From Aquipuribacter sp. SD81 (GTDB taxonomy: Bacteria; Actinomycetota; Actinomycetes; Actinomycetales; JBBAYJ01): DNA of 64,000 nucleotides. The notes under the pieces were generated by a model that did not search any database, was not told the DNA's origin, and saw only the letters and a program-made list of their open reading frames with translations. The stretch spans positions 42,796 through 106,795 of the forward strand of contig NZ_JBBAYJ010000013.1 of assembly GCF_037153975.1 (NCBI RefSeq), in the 5' to 3' direction. Both the position numbers and the translations under genes were made by a program. Of the stretch, positions 1 through 8,443 are shown piece after piece (the stretch's first letter is position 1; every line of letters starts with the position of its first letter).

Positions 1-855
1 GAGCAGGCCGTAGGACTCCGGCCCCCGGCCGAACTCGATGCGGGCCATGACCGCGGTGGTCAGCTGGAAGTTGAGCCCGAACGTGCCGACGACGAACACG
101 AGGACGAGCACGAGGAGGATGTCGCCGCGCGTGCGGACGTACTGCACCGCCTGCCGCATCCGCTCCAGCCCGCTGAGGCCCTGGGTGCCCTGCCCCGGGC
201 TGCGCGTCCGCGTGATCGCGAGCACGACGACGGTGAAGGCGAACGACACCGCGTTGATGACGAACACCGGGCCGGTGCCGACCCACGCGATGAGCAGGCC
301 CGCGCTCGCGGGGCCGAGGAGGCGGCCCAGGTGGAACGTGGCGGCGTTGAGGCCGATCGCGTTCGGGAGGTCCTCGGCGGGCACGAGCGAGGTGACGTAC
401 GTCTGCCGAGCCGGCGCGTCGAAGGCGGTGACGACGCCGAGCGCCAGCGCGAAGACGTAGACGTGCCACACCTGGGCCGCGCCGGCGAGCACGAGCAGGC
501 CCAGGCCGAGCGCGAGCAGGCCCTGCAGGGTCTGGCTCACCTGCAGGATGCGCCGCTTCTCGAACCGGTCGGCGATGAGCCCGGCCCACGGCGCGAGCAG
601 CACCATCGGCAGGAACTGCAGGCCCGTGACGACGCCGACGGCGAGCGCGGAGTCGGCGGTGAGGTCGACGAGCACGAGCCAGTCCTGCGCGACGCGCTGC
701 ATCCACGTGCCGGTGTTCGACACGACCGCCGCGCCGGCCCACAGCCGGTAGTCGCGGTGGCCGAGCGAGCGGAACGTCTGGGCGAAGGGCCGTCGACGGG
801 GCGGGTCGGTGGACACCGGCACGCCGGGGGTCGTGTAGGGCGCGCGCTGCCTCAC
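1..855 (-). CDS. MFS transporter, EntS-like (partial, C-terminus off window)
   Basis: Predicted proton-coupled drug or siderophore exporter of the major facilitator superfamily in the inner membrane. The visible 285 codons stay open to the window edge. After a basic N-terminal tail come hydrophobic helices. They include the helix 2-3 loop LIADRFEKRR, typical of MFS motif A, and NAATFHLGRLLGPASAG, typical of the MFS_3/EntS branch. The GTG start (855-853) overlaps the TGA of the upstream marR-like gene by the GTGA arrangement, so the two are translationally coupled. The MarR protein probably controls its own operon and this exporter. The substrate cannot be told from sequence. The last helices and the stop lie outside the window. 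Confidence 0.88.
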   Translation of the reverse strand, partial: MRQRAPYTTPGVPVSTDPPRRRPFAQTFRSLGHRDYRLWAGAAVVSNTGTWMQRVAQDWLVLVDLTADSALAVGVVTGLQFLPMVLLAPWAGLIADRFEKRRILQVSQTLQGLLALGLGLLVLAGAAQVWHVYVFALALGVVTAFDAPARQTYVTSLVPAEDLPNAIGLNAATFHLGRLLGPASAGLLIAWVGTGPVFVINAVSFAFTVVVLAITRTRSPGQGTQGLSGLERMRQAVQYVRTRGDILLVLVLVFVVGTFGLNFQLTTAVMARIEFGRGPESYGLL

Positions 856-1313
856 GACTCGCTGAGGTCCTGCAGCAGCTCCGCCGCCCGCGCCAGGGTG
901 CGGCGGTCCTCCTCCGACAGCCGCGACAGCTGGTGGCACAGCCACTCGTCGCGGCGGCGCAGCGTCTCCTGCACCGCGGCGTGACCGGCGGGCGTGAGCG
1001 CGACGAGCTGGGCGCGGCCGTCCTCGGGGTGGGCGGCGCGCTCGACGAGGCCCGCCTCGAGCAGGCTGCCGACGATCCGCGTCATCGACGGGGGCTTGAT
1101 CCGCTCGTGCGCGGCGAGCGCTGCGGCGGTCGAGGCCCCGTGCCGGCTCAGCAGGCCGAGGACGGCGTACTGGGAGTCGGTGATGTCGGCGTCGGACTTC
1201 TCCGCGCGCAGGCGCCGGACGATGCGCATGAGGGACACGCGCAGCTCCGCCGACAGCGCGCCGGTGTGCGCGCCCTCGCCGGTGTGCGCGGTGCGGGCTC
1301 CAGGGACGGTCAT
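852..1313 (-). CDS. MarR family transcriptional regulator
   Basis: Winged-helix dimeric repressor of 153 residues. The helix-turn-helix region spans roughly SQYAVLGLLSRHGASTAAALA to MTRIVGSLLEAGLVER, followed by the wing AHPEDGRAQLVALT, the usual MarR pattern. I chose ATG at 1313 rather than ATG 1358 because a TAnnnT box (TACCCT, 1322-1327) lies 8 bases upstream of it and a 17-bp near-perfect palindrome (1337-1353) lies just behind that box. The longer start would place both inside the coding sequence. It overlaps the MFS exporter gene by 4 bases and probably represses the pair until a ligand binds. Confidence 0.88.
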   Translation of the reverse strand: MTVPGARTAHTGEGAHTGALSAELRVSLMRIVRRLRAEKSDADITDSQYAVLGLLSRHGASTAAALAAHERIKPPSMTRIVGSLLEAGLVERAAHPEDGRAQLVALTPAGHAAVQETLRRRDEWLCHQLSRLSEEDRRTLARAAELLQDLSES

Positions 1314-1321
1314 CGCGACCG

Positions 1322-1327
1322 AGGGTA
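1322..1327 (-). promoter_or_regulatory. Leaderless-type -10 box of marR-like gene
   Basis: TACCCT on the minus strand ends 8 bases before the ATG at 1313, so transcription would begin at or next to the start codon. No clear -35 is seen. Confidence 0.5.
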
Positions 1328-1336
1328 CCGCACGAC

Positions 1337-1353
1337 GGTTACCCAGGCTAACC
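1337..1353. promoter_or_regulatory. Probable MarR operator palindrome
   Basis: GGTTACCCAGGCTAACC reads almost the same on both strands (GGTTAnCCnGGnTAACC). It sits immediately upstream of the -10 box of the marR-like gene, where bound repressor would block RNA polymerase. MarR proteins bind palindromes of this length. The assignment to this protein is inferred from position. Confidence 0.6.
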
Positions 1354-1402
1354 ATCACCGGCGGACCCGCGGCGGGGCGCGGCGGGCCGTCACCGGGTCG
1401 TC

Positions 1403-2224
1403 TCAGGCGTCGGGGCGGTGCACGACGTGCCCGTTCGCCTGGCCGACCGGCTTGACGACGACCCGGTCGATGTCGACGTGCGGCGGGCGGGTCGCGACGA
1501 AGGCGACGACCTCGGCGACGTCCTCGGCGTGGACGGGGCGGGCACCCTCGTACACCTTGGCCGCGCGCTCGGCGTCGCCGTCGAAGCGGACGAGGGAGAA
1601 CTCGGGGGTGTGGACCATGCCGGGCGCGACCTCGCTCACCCGGATGCCCTCCGTGTGCAGCTCCCAGCGCAGCGTCTCGGTGACCGCGCGCACGGCGTGC
1701 TTGGCGGCGGCGTAGCCGGCGCCGCCGGGGTACACCTCGGAGCCGGCGATCGAGCCGATGACGACGACGTGGCCGCGACCGCTGGCCCGCAGCCGCGGCG
1801 CGAGCGCCTGCGTGACGCGGGCGACCCCGAGCACGTTGCTGTCGAACATGCGCTGCCAGCGGTCGAGGTCGGAGTCCAGCACCGGCTCCAGGCCGAGGGC
1901 GCCGCCGGCGCTGTGGACGACGCAGTCGACGCTCGGCAGGTCGGCCACCGCCTCGGCGAGGGCGGCGACGGAGGCGTCGTCGGTCACGTCGAGCCGCACG
2001 GCGCGACCGCCGAGCTCGGCGGCGAGGGCCTCGAGCCGCTCCACGCGACGGGCGGCGACCACGACGTGGAAGCCGGCGGCCGCGAGCGCGCGGGCGCTCG
2101 CCTCCCCGATGCCGCTGCTGGCCCCGGTGACGACGGCGGTGCCGCGCGGCGCGCCCGCCGGCGCCCTCCCGGCCGCGGCCGGGGCGGTCGACGTCGAGGG
2201 CGGGGGCGGCGGGGTCGGGCTCAT
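1403..2224 (-). CDS. SDR family NAD(P)-dependent oxidoreductase
   Basis: Classical short-chain dehydrogenase of 273 residues. After a Pro/Ala-rich tail it has the cofactor motif TGASSGIG, AARR at the end of beta-2 (basic residues suggesting NADP preference), NVLG, a serine before strand 5 (VVIGSIAG) and the catalytic YAAAK. Family members oxidise alcohols or 3-hydroxy acids; no substrate can be named. The start ATG 2224 is favoured because CAGGCT lies 6 bases upstream (2231-2236). It is divergent from the DUF2530 gene with only 36 bases between the starts, so both promoters share one small region. Confidence 0.85.
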   Translation of the reverse strand: MSPTPPPPPSTSTAPAAAGRAPAGAPRGTAVVTGASSGIGEASARALAAAGFHVVVAARRVERLEALAAELGGRAVRLDVTDDASVAALAEAVADLPSVDCVVHSAGGALGLEPVLDSDLDRWQRMFDSNVLGVARVTQALAPRLRASGRGHVVVIGSIAGSEVYPGGAGYAAAKHAVRAVTETLRWELHTEGIRVSEVAPGMVHTPEFSLVRFDGDAERAAKVYEGARPVHAEDVAEVVAFVATRPPHVDIDRVVVKPVGQANGHVVHRPDA

Positions 2225-2230
2225 GGGGGC

Positions 2231-2236
2231 AGCCTG
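2231..2236 (-). promoter_or_regulatory. Leaderless-type -10 box of SDR gene
   Basis: CAGGCT on the minus strand, 6 bases before ATG 2224. The first base departs from TAnnnT. Confidence 0.4.
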
Positions 2237-2247
2237 CCAGCCGTGCC

Positions 2248-2253
2248 TACGCT
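2248..2253 (+). promoter_or_regulatory. Leaderless-type -10 box of DUF2530 gene
   Basis: TACGCT, 7 bases before GTG 2261. This spacing puts the transcription start on the start codon. Confidence 0.55.
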
Positions 2254-2260
2254 GGGCCCC

Positions 2261-2674
2261 GTGGGCGACGACGAGCGGGACGCCGCGGCACCGGGCGGGC
2301 GCCGCGTGCTGCACCGCGTCACCGAGCCGCTGCCCGTGGACCCGGTGCGCCCCGTCGTCCTCGGCACGCTCACGTGGCTCGTCGTGCTCGTCGTGCTGCT
2401 CGTGGGCCGGGACGCGCTCGCGCCCGACCACCGCTGGTGGACGTGGACGGCCGTGGCGGGTGTCGTGTGCGGCGTGCTCGCGCTCGGCTGGGCGCTCGGG
2501 CGGCGCCGGCGCCGTCAGACCGGCGGGGACCCCGTCGCGCCGTCGCCGGCGGAGGCGGGTGCGTCGGGCTCGACCGGCCCCGGCTCGACCGGCCCCGGCT
2601 CGACCGGGTCGGGCTCGACCGGGTCGGCCGCGTCCTCGGGCTCGTCGGGCAGCGGGTCCGTGTCGAGGTCCTGA
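2261..2674 (+). CDS. DUF2530 domain-containing membrane protein
   Basis: Small membrane protein of 137 residues. PLPVDPVRPVVLGTLTWLVVLVVLL and the WWTWTAVAGVVCGVLALGWALGRRRRR stretch form two transmembrane helices ending in an arginine-rich stop, matching DUF2530, a family of unknown function in actinobacteria. The C-terminus is a low-complexity tail of Gly-Ser-Thr-Gly-Pro units encoded by four 15-bp repeats. The last 160 bases lie antisense to the end of the DUF3027 gene. The fold after residue 85 is not conserved in the family, so the true functional part is the helical pair. Start GTG 2261 is supported by the -10 box 7 bases upstream. Confidence 0.75.
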   Translation: MGDDERDAAAPGGRRVLHRVTEPLPVDPVRPVVLGTLTWLVVLVVLLVGRDALAPDHRWWTWTAVAGVVCGVLALGWALGRRRRRQTGGDPVAPSPAEAGASGSTGPGSTGPGSTGSGSTGSAASSGSSGSGSVSRS

Positions 2675-3483
2675 CGCAGCTCGTCGACGACGGGCGGGAA
2701 CGGCTCGTCGCCCTCGTCGCCGTCCTGCCCGGTCTCGGAGTGCGCGCCGCAGCCGTGGTCGAGGCTCACGACCCGGCCGTCGTCGGGAGACCACGCGTTC
2801 GCGCACACCCCGAACTGCTGGCGCAGGCTGCCGGTGAGGCCGACGAGGTACCCGCACGTCGAGCACGGGCCGTCGGCGGCCCGCGTCTCGGCGTTGTCCG
2901 GGCCGGCGTCGCTGCGGTACCAGCGGGTGGCGGCCTCGAGCCGTCCCTCGCGGTTGAGCACCCGGCGCCGCCCGAGACCCAGCTCCCACTGCAGCGCGCG
3001 CTCCTCGCCGGAGAACGCGTCGTCCCAGCCGTCGGGGACGGCCTCGAACCCCTCGTCGAGCAGCGGGTCGGACTCCTTGAAGGGCAGCACGTCGGTCTCG
3101 CCGAGGTCGCCGGGCTCGACCCGGTCCGCCCACGGCACCCAGGCGGGCGCGAGCAGCGCGTCCTCGCCCGGCAGCAGCACGACCTCGCTGACGGTCACGG
3201 CGCGCGCCCGCGGCACGCGGGCCAGCACGACGGTCCACGCCCAGCCGCGGTAGCCGCGGTGCAGGGCGGCGAAGCGGTGGACGACGACGCGCTCGGCGTG
3301 GGCCTCGGTGCCGAGGTGCTCGCCGACCTCGCCCGCCCCCGCGACCTCCTCGGCCGCCGCGCGCGCGACGTCGACGGCCCGCGCGCCGACCGCGTCGAGC
3401 GTGACGCGGGGCGCCCGGGCGGCGCGGGCGCGGGTCGGGGTGGCGGGGGTCGTCCCGTCGGTGCCGGTGCTCGTGGTGGCCAT
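2515..3483 (-). CDS. DUF3027 domain-containing protein
   Basis: Actinobacterial protein of unknown function, 322 residues. The conserved core includes HRGYRGWAWTVVLARVPRA, VTVSEVVLLPGEDALLAPAWVPWADR and a C-terminal segment with CSTCGYLVGL, NAWSPDDGRVVSLDHGCGAHSE. These cysteines and histidine suggest a metal site (inference). The acidic tail has DPVEP repeats and is encoded by the same 15-bp repeat that encodes the tail of the opposing DUF2530 gene. The start lies 2 bases after the stop of the cold-shock gene, so the two form an operon. The DUF3027/cold-shock/DUF2530 neighbourhood is one I recall as conserved in actinobacteria. Confidence 0.85.
   Translation of the reverse strand: MATTSTGTDGTTPATPTRARAARAPRVTLDAVGARAVDVARAAAEEVAGAGEVGEHLGTEAHAERVVVHRFAALHRGYRGWAWTVVLARVPRARAVTVSEVVLLPGEDALLAPAWVPWADRVEPGDLGETDVLPFKESDPLLDEGFEAVPDGWDDAFSGEERALQWELGLGRRRVLNREGRLEAATRWYRSDAGPDNAETRAADGPCSTCGYLVGLTGSLRQQFGVCANAWSPDDGRVVSLDHGCGAHSETGQDGDEGDEPFPPVVDELRQDLDTDPLPDEPEDAADPVEPDPVEPGPVEPGPVEPDAPASAGDGATGSPPV
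2567..2626. repeat. Four tandem 15-bp units shared by two opposing genes
   Basis: The unit GGCTCGACCGGCCCC occurs twice (2567-2596) and its variant GGCTCGACCGGGTCG twice (2597-2626). On the plus strand it encodes GSTGP/GSTGS in the DUF2530 protein. On the minus strand it encodes DPVEP/GPVEP in the DUF3027 protein. A 15-bp unit keeps both frames open when copy number changes. Confidence 0.9.
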
Positions 3484-3485
3484 GC

Positions 3486-3869
3486 TCACGCGTCCAGGTC
3501 GTCGGCGACGGCGCGCAGCACCTGGGCGGTCTTCTGCGCGGCGGCGCGCTCGGGGTAGCGCCCGCGGTGCAGCTGCCGGGAGACGCCGTCGAGCAGCTTG
3601 ATGAGGTCCTCGACGATGACGGCCATGTCGTCGGCCGGCTTGCGCGTGCCGGCGCGGACCGACGGCGGGGCGTCGAGCACGCGGACGCTCAGGGCCGAGG
3701 GGCCCTTGCGCCCGTCGGCGACGCCGAACTCCACGCGCGAGCCGACCTTGAGCGCCTCGGTGCCCGGCGGCAGCGCGCTGGCGTGCACGAACACCTCGCC
3801 GCCGTCGTCGGAGGCGAGGAAGCCGAACCCCTTGTCGGCGTCGAAGAACTTGACCTTGCCAGTGGGCAC
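3486..3869 (-). CDS. Cold-shock domain protein with C-terminal helical extension
   Basis: RNA-binding protein of 127 residues. Residues 1-65 are a cold-shock domain with GKVKFFDADKGFGFLASD (RNP1 variant) and VFVHASAL (RNP2 variant). The rest (about 85-127) is a predicted helical extension not found in short CspA proteins. The GTG start follows GAGG at about 8 bases. It is the first gene of an operon with DUF3027. A TACCCT box at 3942-3947 would give a leader of about 65 bases. It likely acts on RNA in the cytoplasm; whether it is cold-induced cannot be seen. Confidence 0.87.
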   Translation of the reverse strand: MPTGKVKFFDADKGFGFLASDDGGEVFVHASALPPGTEALKVGSRVEFGVADGRKGPSALSVRVLDAPPSVRAGTRKPADDMAVIVEDLIKLLDGVSRQLHRGRYPERAAAQKTAQVLRAVADDLDA

Positions 3870-3941
3870 GTGGACCTCGGGAGAGCTGGGCGGGGACGGT
3901 GGGCCGGACGGACGGGTCGGACATCGCGGGCGGCGGCGCCC

Positions 3942-3947
3942 AGGGTA
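3942..3947 (-). promoter_or_regulatory. Candidate -10 box of cold-shock/DUF3027 operon
   Basis: TACCCT on the minus strand, about 72 bases before GTG 3869. It would give a short 5' leader, unlike most units here. Confidence 0.35.
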
Positions 3948-3984
3948 ACGCGCGAGCGGTCCGCGACCCGGCCCGCGGCCGGGC

Positions 3985-4857
3985 TCAGCGGAAGCGAGCG
4001 GGGTCGGGCAGCAGCTCGTTCATCGCCCCGGAGCGGAACCGCTCGACCGCGACGTCGACGAACCCGGTCGCCCGCACGAGCCCGCGCAAGCCGTCACGGT
4101 CGCCCTCGGCGAGGGTGCGCAGGCACGCGTCGTCGAGCTCGAGACGGGCACGGTCGGCGCCGAGGTCGCGCACGCGCACGTCCCGCACCCGCGCGCCGAG
4201 CCGGTCCCGCACCGCCGCCTCCGCGTCGCCCACCCGCCGCAGCCGCTCCGGCGTGACGGCGGTGCCGTACGCGAGCCGGCTCGACAGGCACGCGGCGGCC
4301 GGCTTGTCCCACGTCGGCAGGTCCCACGCCGCCGACAGCGCGCGCACCTCGGCCTTGCTCAGCCCTGCGTCGGCGAGCGGGGTGAGCGCCCCCGCCTCGG
4401 CGCCCGCACGCACCCCCGGCCGGAACCCGGCCCGCAGGTCGTCGGCGTTCGTGCCGGTCGCGACGTGGGCGAGGCCCAGGCGCCGGGCGAGCGGACCGAG
4501 CACGTGCATGAGCTCGGTCTTGCAGAAGTAGCAGCGGTCGCCGTCGTTGCGCCGGTAGCCCTCGCGCGCGAGCTCGTCGGTGCGCGGGCGGTGCCACGCG
4601 ACGCCCAGCCCCTCGGCGAGCCGGCGGGCGCCGTCGACCTCACGCTCCGGCACGGCGTCCGAGACCGCCGTGGCGGCGGCCACGGCGTCCGGGCCGAGCG
4701 CGCGGGCCGCCGCGGCGACGACGAGCGCGGAGTCGGCGCCACCGGAGAACGCGACGAGGACCGAGCCCGCCGGGCGCAGCACGGCCAGCAGGGCGCGCTC
4801 GAGCTCGACGACGGGCCGCGGCGGCGCGGCGGGCAGGCCCAGGACGGTGGTGCTCAC
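3985..4857 (-). CDS. larE: ATP-dependent sulfur transferase LarE (three-Cys type)
   Basis: PP-loop enzyme of 290 residues. LarE adenylates the pyridinium biscarboxylate precursor and inserts sulfur to make the nickel-pincer cofactor of lactate racemase. The pyrophosphatase loop is SGGADS (38-43). The conserved [14 protein letters not shown] carries Cys190, equivalent to the sulfur-donating cysteine. Cys109 and Cys112 (DRCYFCK) are also present; LarE proteins with this set are reported to hold a [4Fe-4S] cluster instead of sacrificing their own cysteine. No larA, larB or larC lies in the window. Start GTG 4857 is supported by TAGCGT 7 bases upstream. Confidence 0.85.
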   Translation of the reverse strand: MSTTVLGLPAAPPRPVVELERALLAVLRPAGSVLVAFSGGADSALVVAAAARALGPDAVAAATAVSDAVPEREVDGARRLAEGLGVAWHRPRTDELAREGYRRNDGDRCYFCKTELMHVLGPLARRLGLAHVATGTNADDLRAGFRPGVRAGAEAGALTPLADAGLSKAEVRALSAAWDLPTWDKPAAACLSSRLAYGTAVTPERLRRVGDAEAAVRDRLGARVRDVRVRDLGADRARLELDDACLRTLAEGDRDGLRGLVRATGFVDVAVERFRSGAMNELLPDPARFR

Positions 4858-4864
4858 GGCCGGA

Positions 4865-4870
4865 ACGCTA
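4865..4870 (-). promoter_or_regulatory. Leaderless-type -10 box of larE
   Basis: TAGCGT on the minus strand, 7 bases before GTG 4857. It lies back to back with the promoter of the divergent gene at 4901. Confidence 0.55.
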
Positions 4871-4887
4871 CGCGCACGGCCCCGGCG

Positions 4888-4893
4888 TACCGT
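4888..4893 (+). promoter_or_regulatory. Leaderless-type -10 box of helicase-associated gene
   Basis: TACCGT, 7 bases before ATG 4901. Confidence 0.55.
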
Positions 4894-4900
4894 TGTGCGG

Positions 4901-7330
4901 ATGCCCAGCGACAGCCGCAGCCCGGTCGCCACGGCCGGACCGGCACCGGCTCGCGCGCGGCGTGCCCGCCCCGAACCGCCACGCAGCCTCGCCGACGACC
5001 TGCGCGCCCGCGACGACGACGCCCTCGTCGAGCTGCTGCGGCTGCGCCCGGACCTCGCCGTGCCCGTGCCCACCGACGTCGCCTCCCTCGCGGTCCGCGC
5101 GACGACGCGCGCCAGCGTCCAGCGGGCGCTGGACCGGCTCGACGCGGCGGCCCTGCAGGTCGTCGAGGCCCTCGCGGTCCTGCCGGAGCCGACCGCGCCC
5201 GCCGCGGTGACGCGCGCGTGGGGGGCCGACGCCCGCGCCCACCTGCAGCACCTGCGGGCCGTCGCGCTCGTGTGGGGCCCGCCCCGCGGGCTGCGGCTCG
5301 TGCGGGTGGCGCACGAGCTGCTCGGGCCCTACCCCGCCGGCCTCGGCCCGGCCCTGCGGCACGTGCTGGACCGCCGCAGCCCGGCCCGGCTCACCGGCCT
5401 CGCCGAGCGGCTCGGCCTCGGTGAGGTCGGCGACCCCGAGCGGGCGGTCGAGGCGGTCGTCGCCGCGCTCGGGCGGCGCGAGGTCGTCGACGGGCTGCTC
5501 GCCGACGCCCCGGACGGCGCCCGCGACGCGCTCGAGCGGCTGCGGTGGGGCCCGCCGGTCGGGGAGACCCCGGCCCGACTGGACCCGGACGGCCCGCTCG
5601 CCTGGCTGCTCGGCCACGGCCTGCTCGCCGTGCCCGAGCCCGGCCTCGTCGTGCTGCCGCGCGAGGTCGGGCTCGCCCTGCGCGACGGCCGCACCCACGC
5701 CGCCCCCGTCACCGGGCCGCCGGCGCTGCCGGAGCGCACCGCCGACGTCGGCACCGTCGAGCAGGCCGCCGCCGGGTCCGCGACCGAGGCCGTCCGGCTC
5801 GTGCAGGAGGTGCTGCGCACCGCGGAGCGCACGACTCTGTCGGTGCGCCGCGCGGGCGGGCTCGGGGTGCGCGACCTGCGCCGCCTGGCCGCCGCCCTCG
5901 GCGAGGACGAGCGGGCCGCCGCGCTCGCCGTCACGCTCGCGCACGAGGCCGGCCTGCTCGGCGCCGACGGCGAGGAGGAGCCCGCGTGGGTGCCGACCCG
6001 CGAGGCCGACGACTGGCTGGAGCTCGACGTCGCCGGGCGCTGGGCGGCGCTCGCGGCCGCGTGGTGCGGCAGCGACGCCGTCGCCTCGCTCGCGGGTGAG
6101 CGCGGCGGCGACGGCACGGTGCGCGCGGCGCTGTCGGAGGACACCCGCCGCACGGGGTCCCTGCCGCTGCGCCAGGACGTGCTCGCCGACCTCGCGACGC
6201 TGCCCGCCGGGCAGGTGCTGGGCGTCGGCGACGTGGTGGCGAGGCTGGACTTCCGCTCCCCGCGCCGGTCGGGGCCGGGCCGGACCGACCTCGTCCGCCG
6301 GCTGCTCGACGACGCGGCCTGGCTCGGGCTCACCGGTCGCGGGGCCCTGGCCCCCGCCGCGCGCGAGCTCGTCGGGGCGGGAGCCGACGGGCCGGACGGC
6401 GCGGGCCGCGAGGCCGCCGCCGCCCGGCTCGCGACCGTCCTGCCCGCGCCCGTCGAGCACCTGCTGCTGCAGGCGGACCTCACGGCCGTCGCGCCCGGCC
6501 CGCTCACCGCCGACCTCGCCGCGGAGGTCGACCTCCTCGCCGACGTCGAGTCCCGGGGCGCGGCGACCGTGTACCGCTTCAGCGCCGCCTCGCTGCGGCG
6601 GGCCCTCGACGCGGGCCGCACCGCCGACGACGTGCTCGACGTGCTGACGCGCGCGGGCACCGGCGCGGTGCCGCAGCCGCTGGAGTACCTCGTCCGCGAC
6701 GTCGCCCGCCGGCACGGCCTCGTCCGGGTCGGCTCGGCCGGTGCGTTCCTGCGGGCCGAGGACCCGGCCGCCCTCACCGAGCTCCTCGCCGACCGCCGGC
6801 TCGCCCGGCTCGGCCTGCGACGGCTCGCAGCGACCGTGCTGGCGGCGCAGGCGGACGGCCCGGCCGTGCTCGCCGCCCTCCGCGAGACGGGGCTCGCGCC
6901 GGCCGCGGAGGCGGCCGACGGCTCGCTGCTCGTCACCGGGCCGGCCCGGCGCCGCGCGCCGTCGCGCCGTCAGGTCCCCCACGCGGCCGCGACCGGGGCC
7001 GCCGCCCGGGCCGTCCCCTCCGGCGAGCAGCTCGGCGAGGCGGTGCGGCGCTGGCGCCTCGCCGACTCGGGCCCGCGTCCGGGCAGCATCGACCTGCCCC
7101 ACCTCGAGCCGCGGGTCAGCCTCGAGGTGCTGCGCGACGCCGTCGCCGAGGGCCGACGCGTGTGGGTCGGCTACGTCGACGAGACCGGGCGCACGTCGCG
7201 CCGTCTGCTGGAACCGCTCGCCCTGTCCGGCGGACGGCTGACGGCGGTCGAGGTGGGCCGTCCGGGCACGCGGACCTTCTCCGTGCACCGGGTGACGGGC
7301 GCCGCGGCGGCGCCCCGGGTGGAAGACTGA
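4901..7330 (+). CDS. Helicase-associated domain protein, partner of XPB
   Basis: Protein of 809 residues resembling the actinobacterial helicase C-terminal domain protein usually encoded beside the XPB helicase. It lacks Walker A and DEAD-type motifs. N-terminal and middle parts are Ala/Leu/Arg-rich winged-helix-like segments. The region around [18 protein letters not shown] is the conserved helicase-associated (XPB/Ssl2-like N-terminal) segment. The C-terminus, [37 protein letters not shown], resembles a WYL domain, a ligand or nucleic-acid sensing fold. It probably works in DNA repair with the helicase encoded 1.1 kb downstream on the same strand. Function is inferred from synteny; the fold call is moderately sure. 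Confidence 0.78.
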   Translation: MPSDSRSPVATAGPAPARARRARPEPPRSLADDLRARDDDALVELLRLRPDLAVPVPTDVASLAVRATTRASVQRALDRLDAAALQVVEALAVLPEPTAPAAVTRAWGADARAHLQHLRAVALVWGPPRGLRLVRVAHELLGPYPAGLGPALRHVLDRRSPARLTGLAERLGLGEVGDPERAVEAVVAALGRREVVDGLLADAPDGARDALERLRWGPPVGETPARLDPDGPLAWLLGHGLLAVPEPGLVVLPREVGLALRDGRTHAAPVTGPPALPERTADVGTVEQAAAGSATEAVRLVQEVLRTAERTTLSVRRAGGLGVRDLRRLAAALGEDERAAALAVTLAHEAGLLGADGEEEPAWVPTREADDWLELDVAGRWAALAAAWCGSDAVASLAGERGGDGTVRAALSEDTRRTGSLPLRQDVLADLATLPAGQVLGVGDVVARLDFRSPRRSGPGRTDLVRRLLDDAAWLGLTGRGALAPAARELVGAGADGPDGAGREAAAARLATVLPAPVEHLLLQADLTAVAPGPLTADLAAEVDLLADVESRGAATVYRFSAASLRRALDAGRTADDVLDVLTRAGTGAVPQPLEYLVRDVARRHGLVRVGSAGAFLRAEDPAALTELLADRRLARLGLRRLAATVLAAQADGPAVLAALRETGLAPAAEAADGSLLVTGPARRRAPSRRQVPHAAATGAAARAVPSGEQLGEAVRRWRLADSGPRPGSIDLPHLEPRVSLEVLRDAVAEGRRVWVGYVDETGRTSRRLLEPLALSGGRLTAVEVGRPGTRTFSVHRVTGAAAAPRVED

Positions 7331-7388
7331 CGCGCGCGGGCCGGTCGACGGCCGGCCCGACCGGACGCCAGTGCAGGAGGAGCAGGCC

Positions 7389-8435
7389 ATGAGCGACCAG
7401 ACCGGACGGGACGAGCCCGGGCAGCCCGAGGACGAGCGCGCCGCACAGGACCGCCCCGCGGACGAGGGCGGCTACCGGCAGGACGACGGCGGCTCCGTGC
7501 TGTCGGGCTTCTCGTGGGACGACCCCGCCGCGGGGGCCGAGCCGACGCGTCCCGAGCCGTCCGGCCCCGGCGACGAGGACGGCACGGGGGCGTCCGGCGG
7601 CGCCGACGCGTCCGACGCGGCCACCGCCGCGACGCCGGCCGAGCAGCCCCCCACCGCCCCCTACCCGGCCTCGGGCTCGTCCGGGTCGTACGGCTCGACG
7701 GGCTCCTACGGCTCCTCGCAGGGCTCCGGCGAGCCGGGGTCCTACGGGTCGTCGGCGTCGTACCAGCCGGGCTCCTACCCCGCGGGCGGCGGCCAGGAGC
7801 CGTCCTCCTCCCCGGGCGCTCCCAGCGACCCCTACGCCTCGCCCCCCGGTGGCGGCTCGGCCGCCGCGTCGCAGCCCTACGGCTCCTCCGGCGAGCAGTC
7901 GCCGTCCTACGGCGGGTCGCAGCCGTACGGCTCGCCGTCCGGCGGGTCCACCCAGCCGTACGGGTCGCAGCCGTACGGCTCCTCCCAGCCGTACGGGTCG
8001 TCGCAGCCGTCCGGGTCGTCCCCGTACGGGTCGTCCCAGCCCTACGGCACGCCGCAGCCGTACGGGTCCCAGCCGTACGGGTCCCAGCCGTACGGGTCGT
8101 CCCAGCCGTACGGGGGCCAGCCCGCCCCCTACCCGCCGCCCGGTCTCGCGCTCGACCCCGAGCAGGAGAAGGCGCGCTCCAGCGCGGTCCTGTGGACGAT
8201 CCTCAACGGCGTCGCGATCTTCCTGTGCGGCAACCTGCTCGCGATCGGCGGCGTGATCTGCGCGGCCGTCGCCATCGGCAAGGCCCGCGAGGACGTCGCC
8301 GCCAGCCGCAACCTCACGAAGTGGTCGTGGATCCTCTTCGCGGCCGGTTTCGCCTTCGCCCTGCTGTTCCTCATCGGCTACATCGTGTTCGTGTTCGGCA
8401 TCATCGGAACAGCCGGCATGTCGAGCGAGTTCTGA
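7389..8435 (+). CDS. DUF4190-like membrane protein with PYG-repeat N-terminus
   Basis: 348 residues. Residues 1-90 are acidic and disordered. The middle is a Ser/Gly/Tyr/Pro-rich region with about ten QPYGS-type units. The C-terminus has two transmembrane helices (SAVLWTILNGVAIFLCGNLLAIGGVI and WSWILFAAGFAFALLFLIGYIVF) around a short loop, as in DUF4190. AGGAGG (7375-7380) lies 8 bases before ATG 7389, one of the strongest ribosome sites in the window, and fixes the start. It lies between the two genes of the XPB pair, 58 bases after the first and 8 before the second, suggesting co-transcription. Role unknown; such repeats often drive protein-protein association (inference). Confidence 0.8.
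   Translation: MSDQTGRDEPGQPEDERAAQDRPADEGGYRQDDGGSVLSGFSWDDPAAGAEPTRPEPSGPGDEDGTGASGGADASDAATAATPAEQPPTAPYPASGSSGSYGSTGSYGSSQGSGEPGSYGSSASYQPGSYPAGGGQEPSSSPGAPSDPYASPPGGGSAAASQPYGSSGEQSPSYGGSQPYGSPSGGSTQPYGSQPYGSSQPYGSSQPSGSSPYGSSQPYGTPQPYGSQPYGSQPYGSSQPYGGQPAPYPPPGLALDPEQEKARSSAVLWTILNGVAIFLCGNLLAIGGVICAAVAIGKAREDVAASRNLTKWSWILFAAGFAFALLFLIGYIVFVFGIIGTAGMSSEF
7915..8120 (+). repeat. Degenerate QPYGS coding repeat
   Basis: Tandem imperfect units of about 12-18 bases built on CAGCCGTACGGGTC encode QPYGS, QPYGSS and variants. The units are near-identical at DNA level, so copy-number change by slippage is likely. Confidence 0.8.
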
Positions 8436-8443
8436 CGAGGGTG

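Noticed and set aside
1403..3238. 611-codon minus-strand frame
   Set aside because: Only the C-terminal part from ATG 2224 is the SDR; the rest is out-of-frame DUF3027 sequence.
7514..8443. N-terminal extension of the XPB frame
   Set aside because: Arg/Val-rich shadow of the PYG-repeat gene; XPB family N-terminus begins at 8444.
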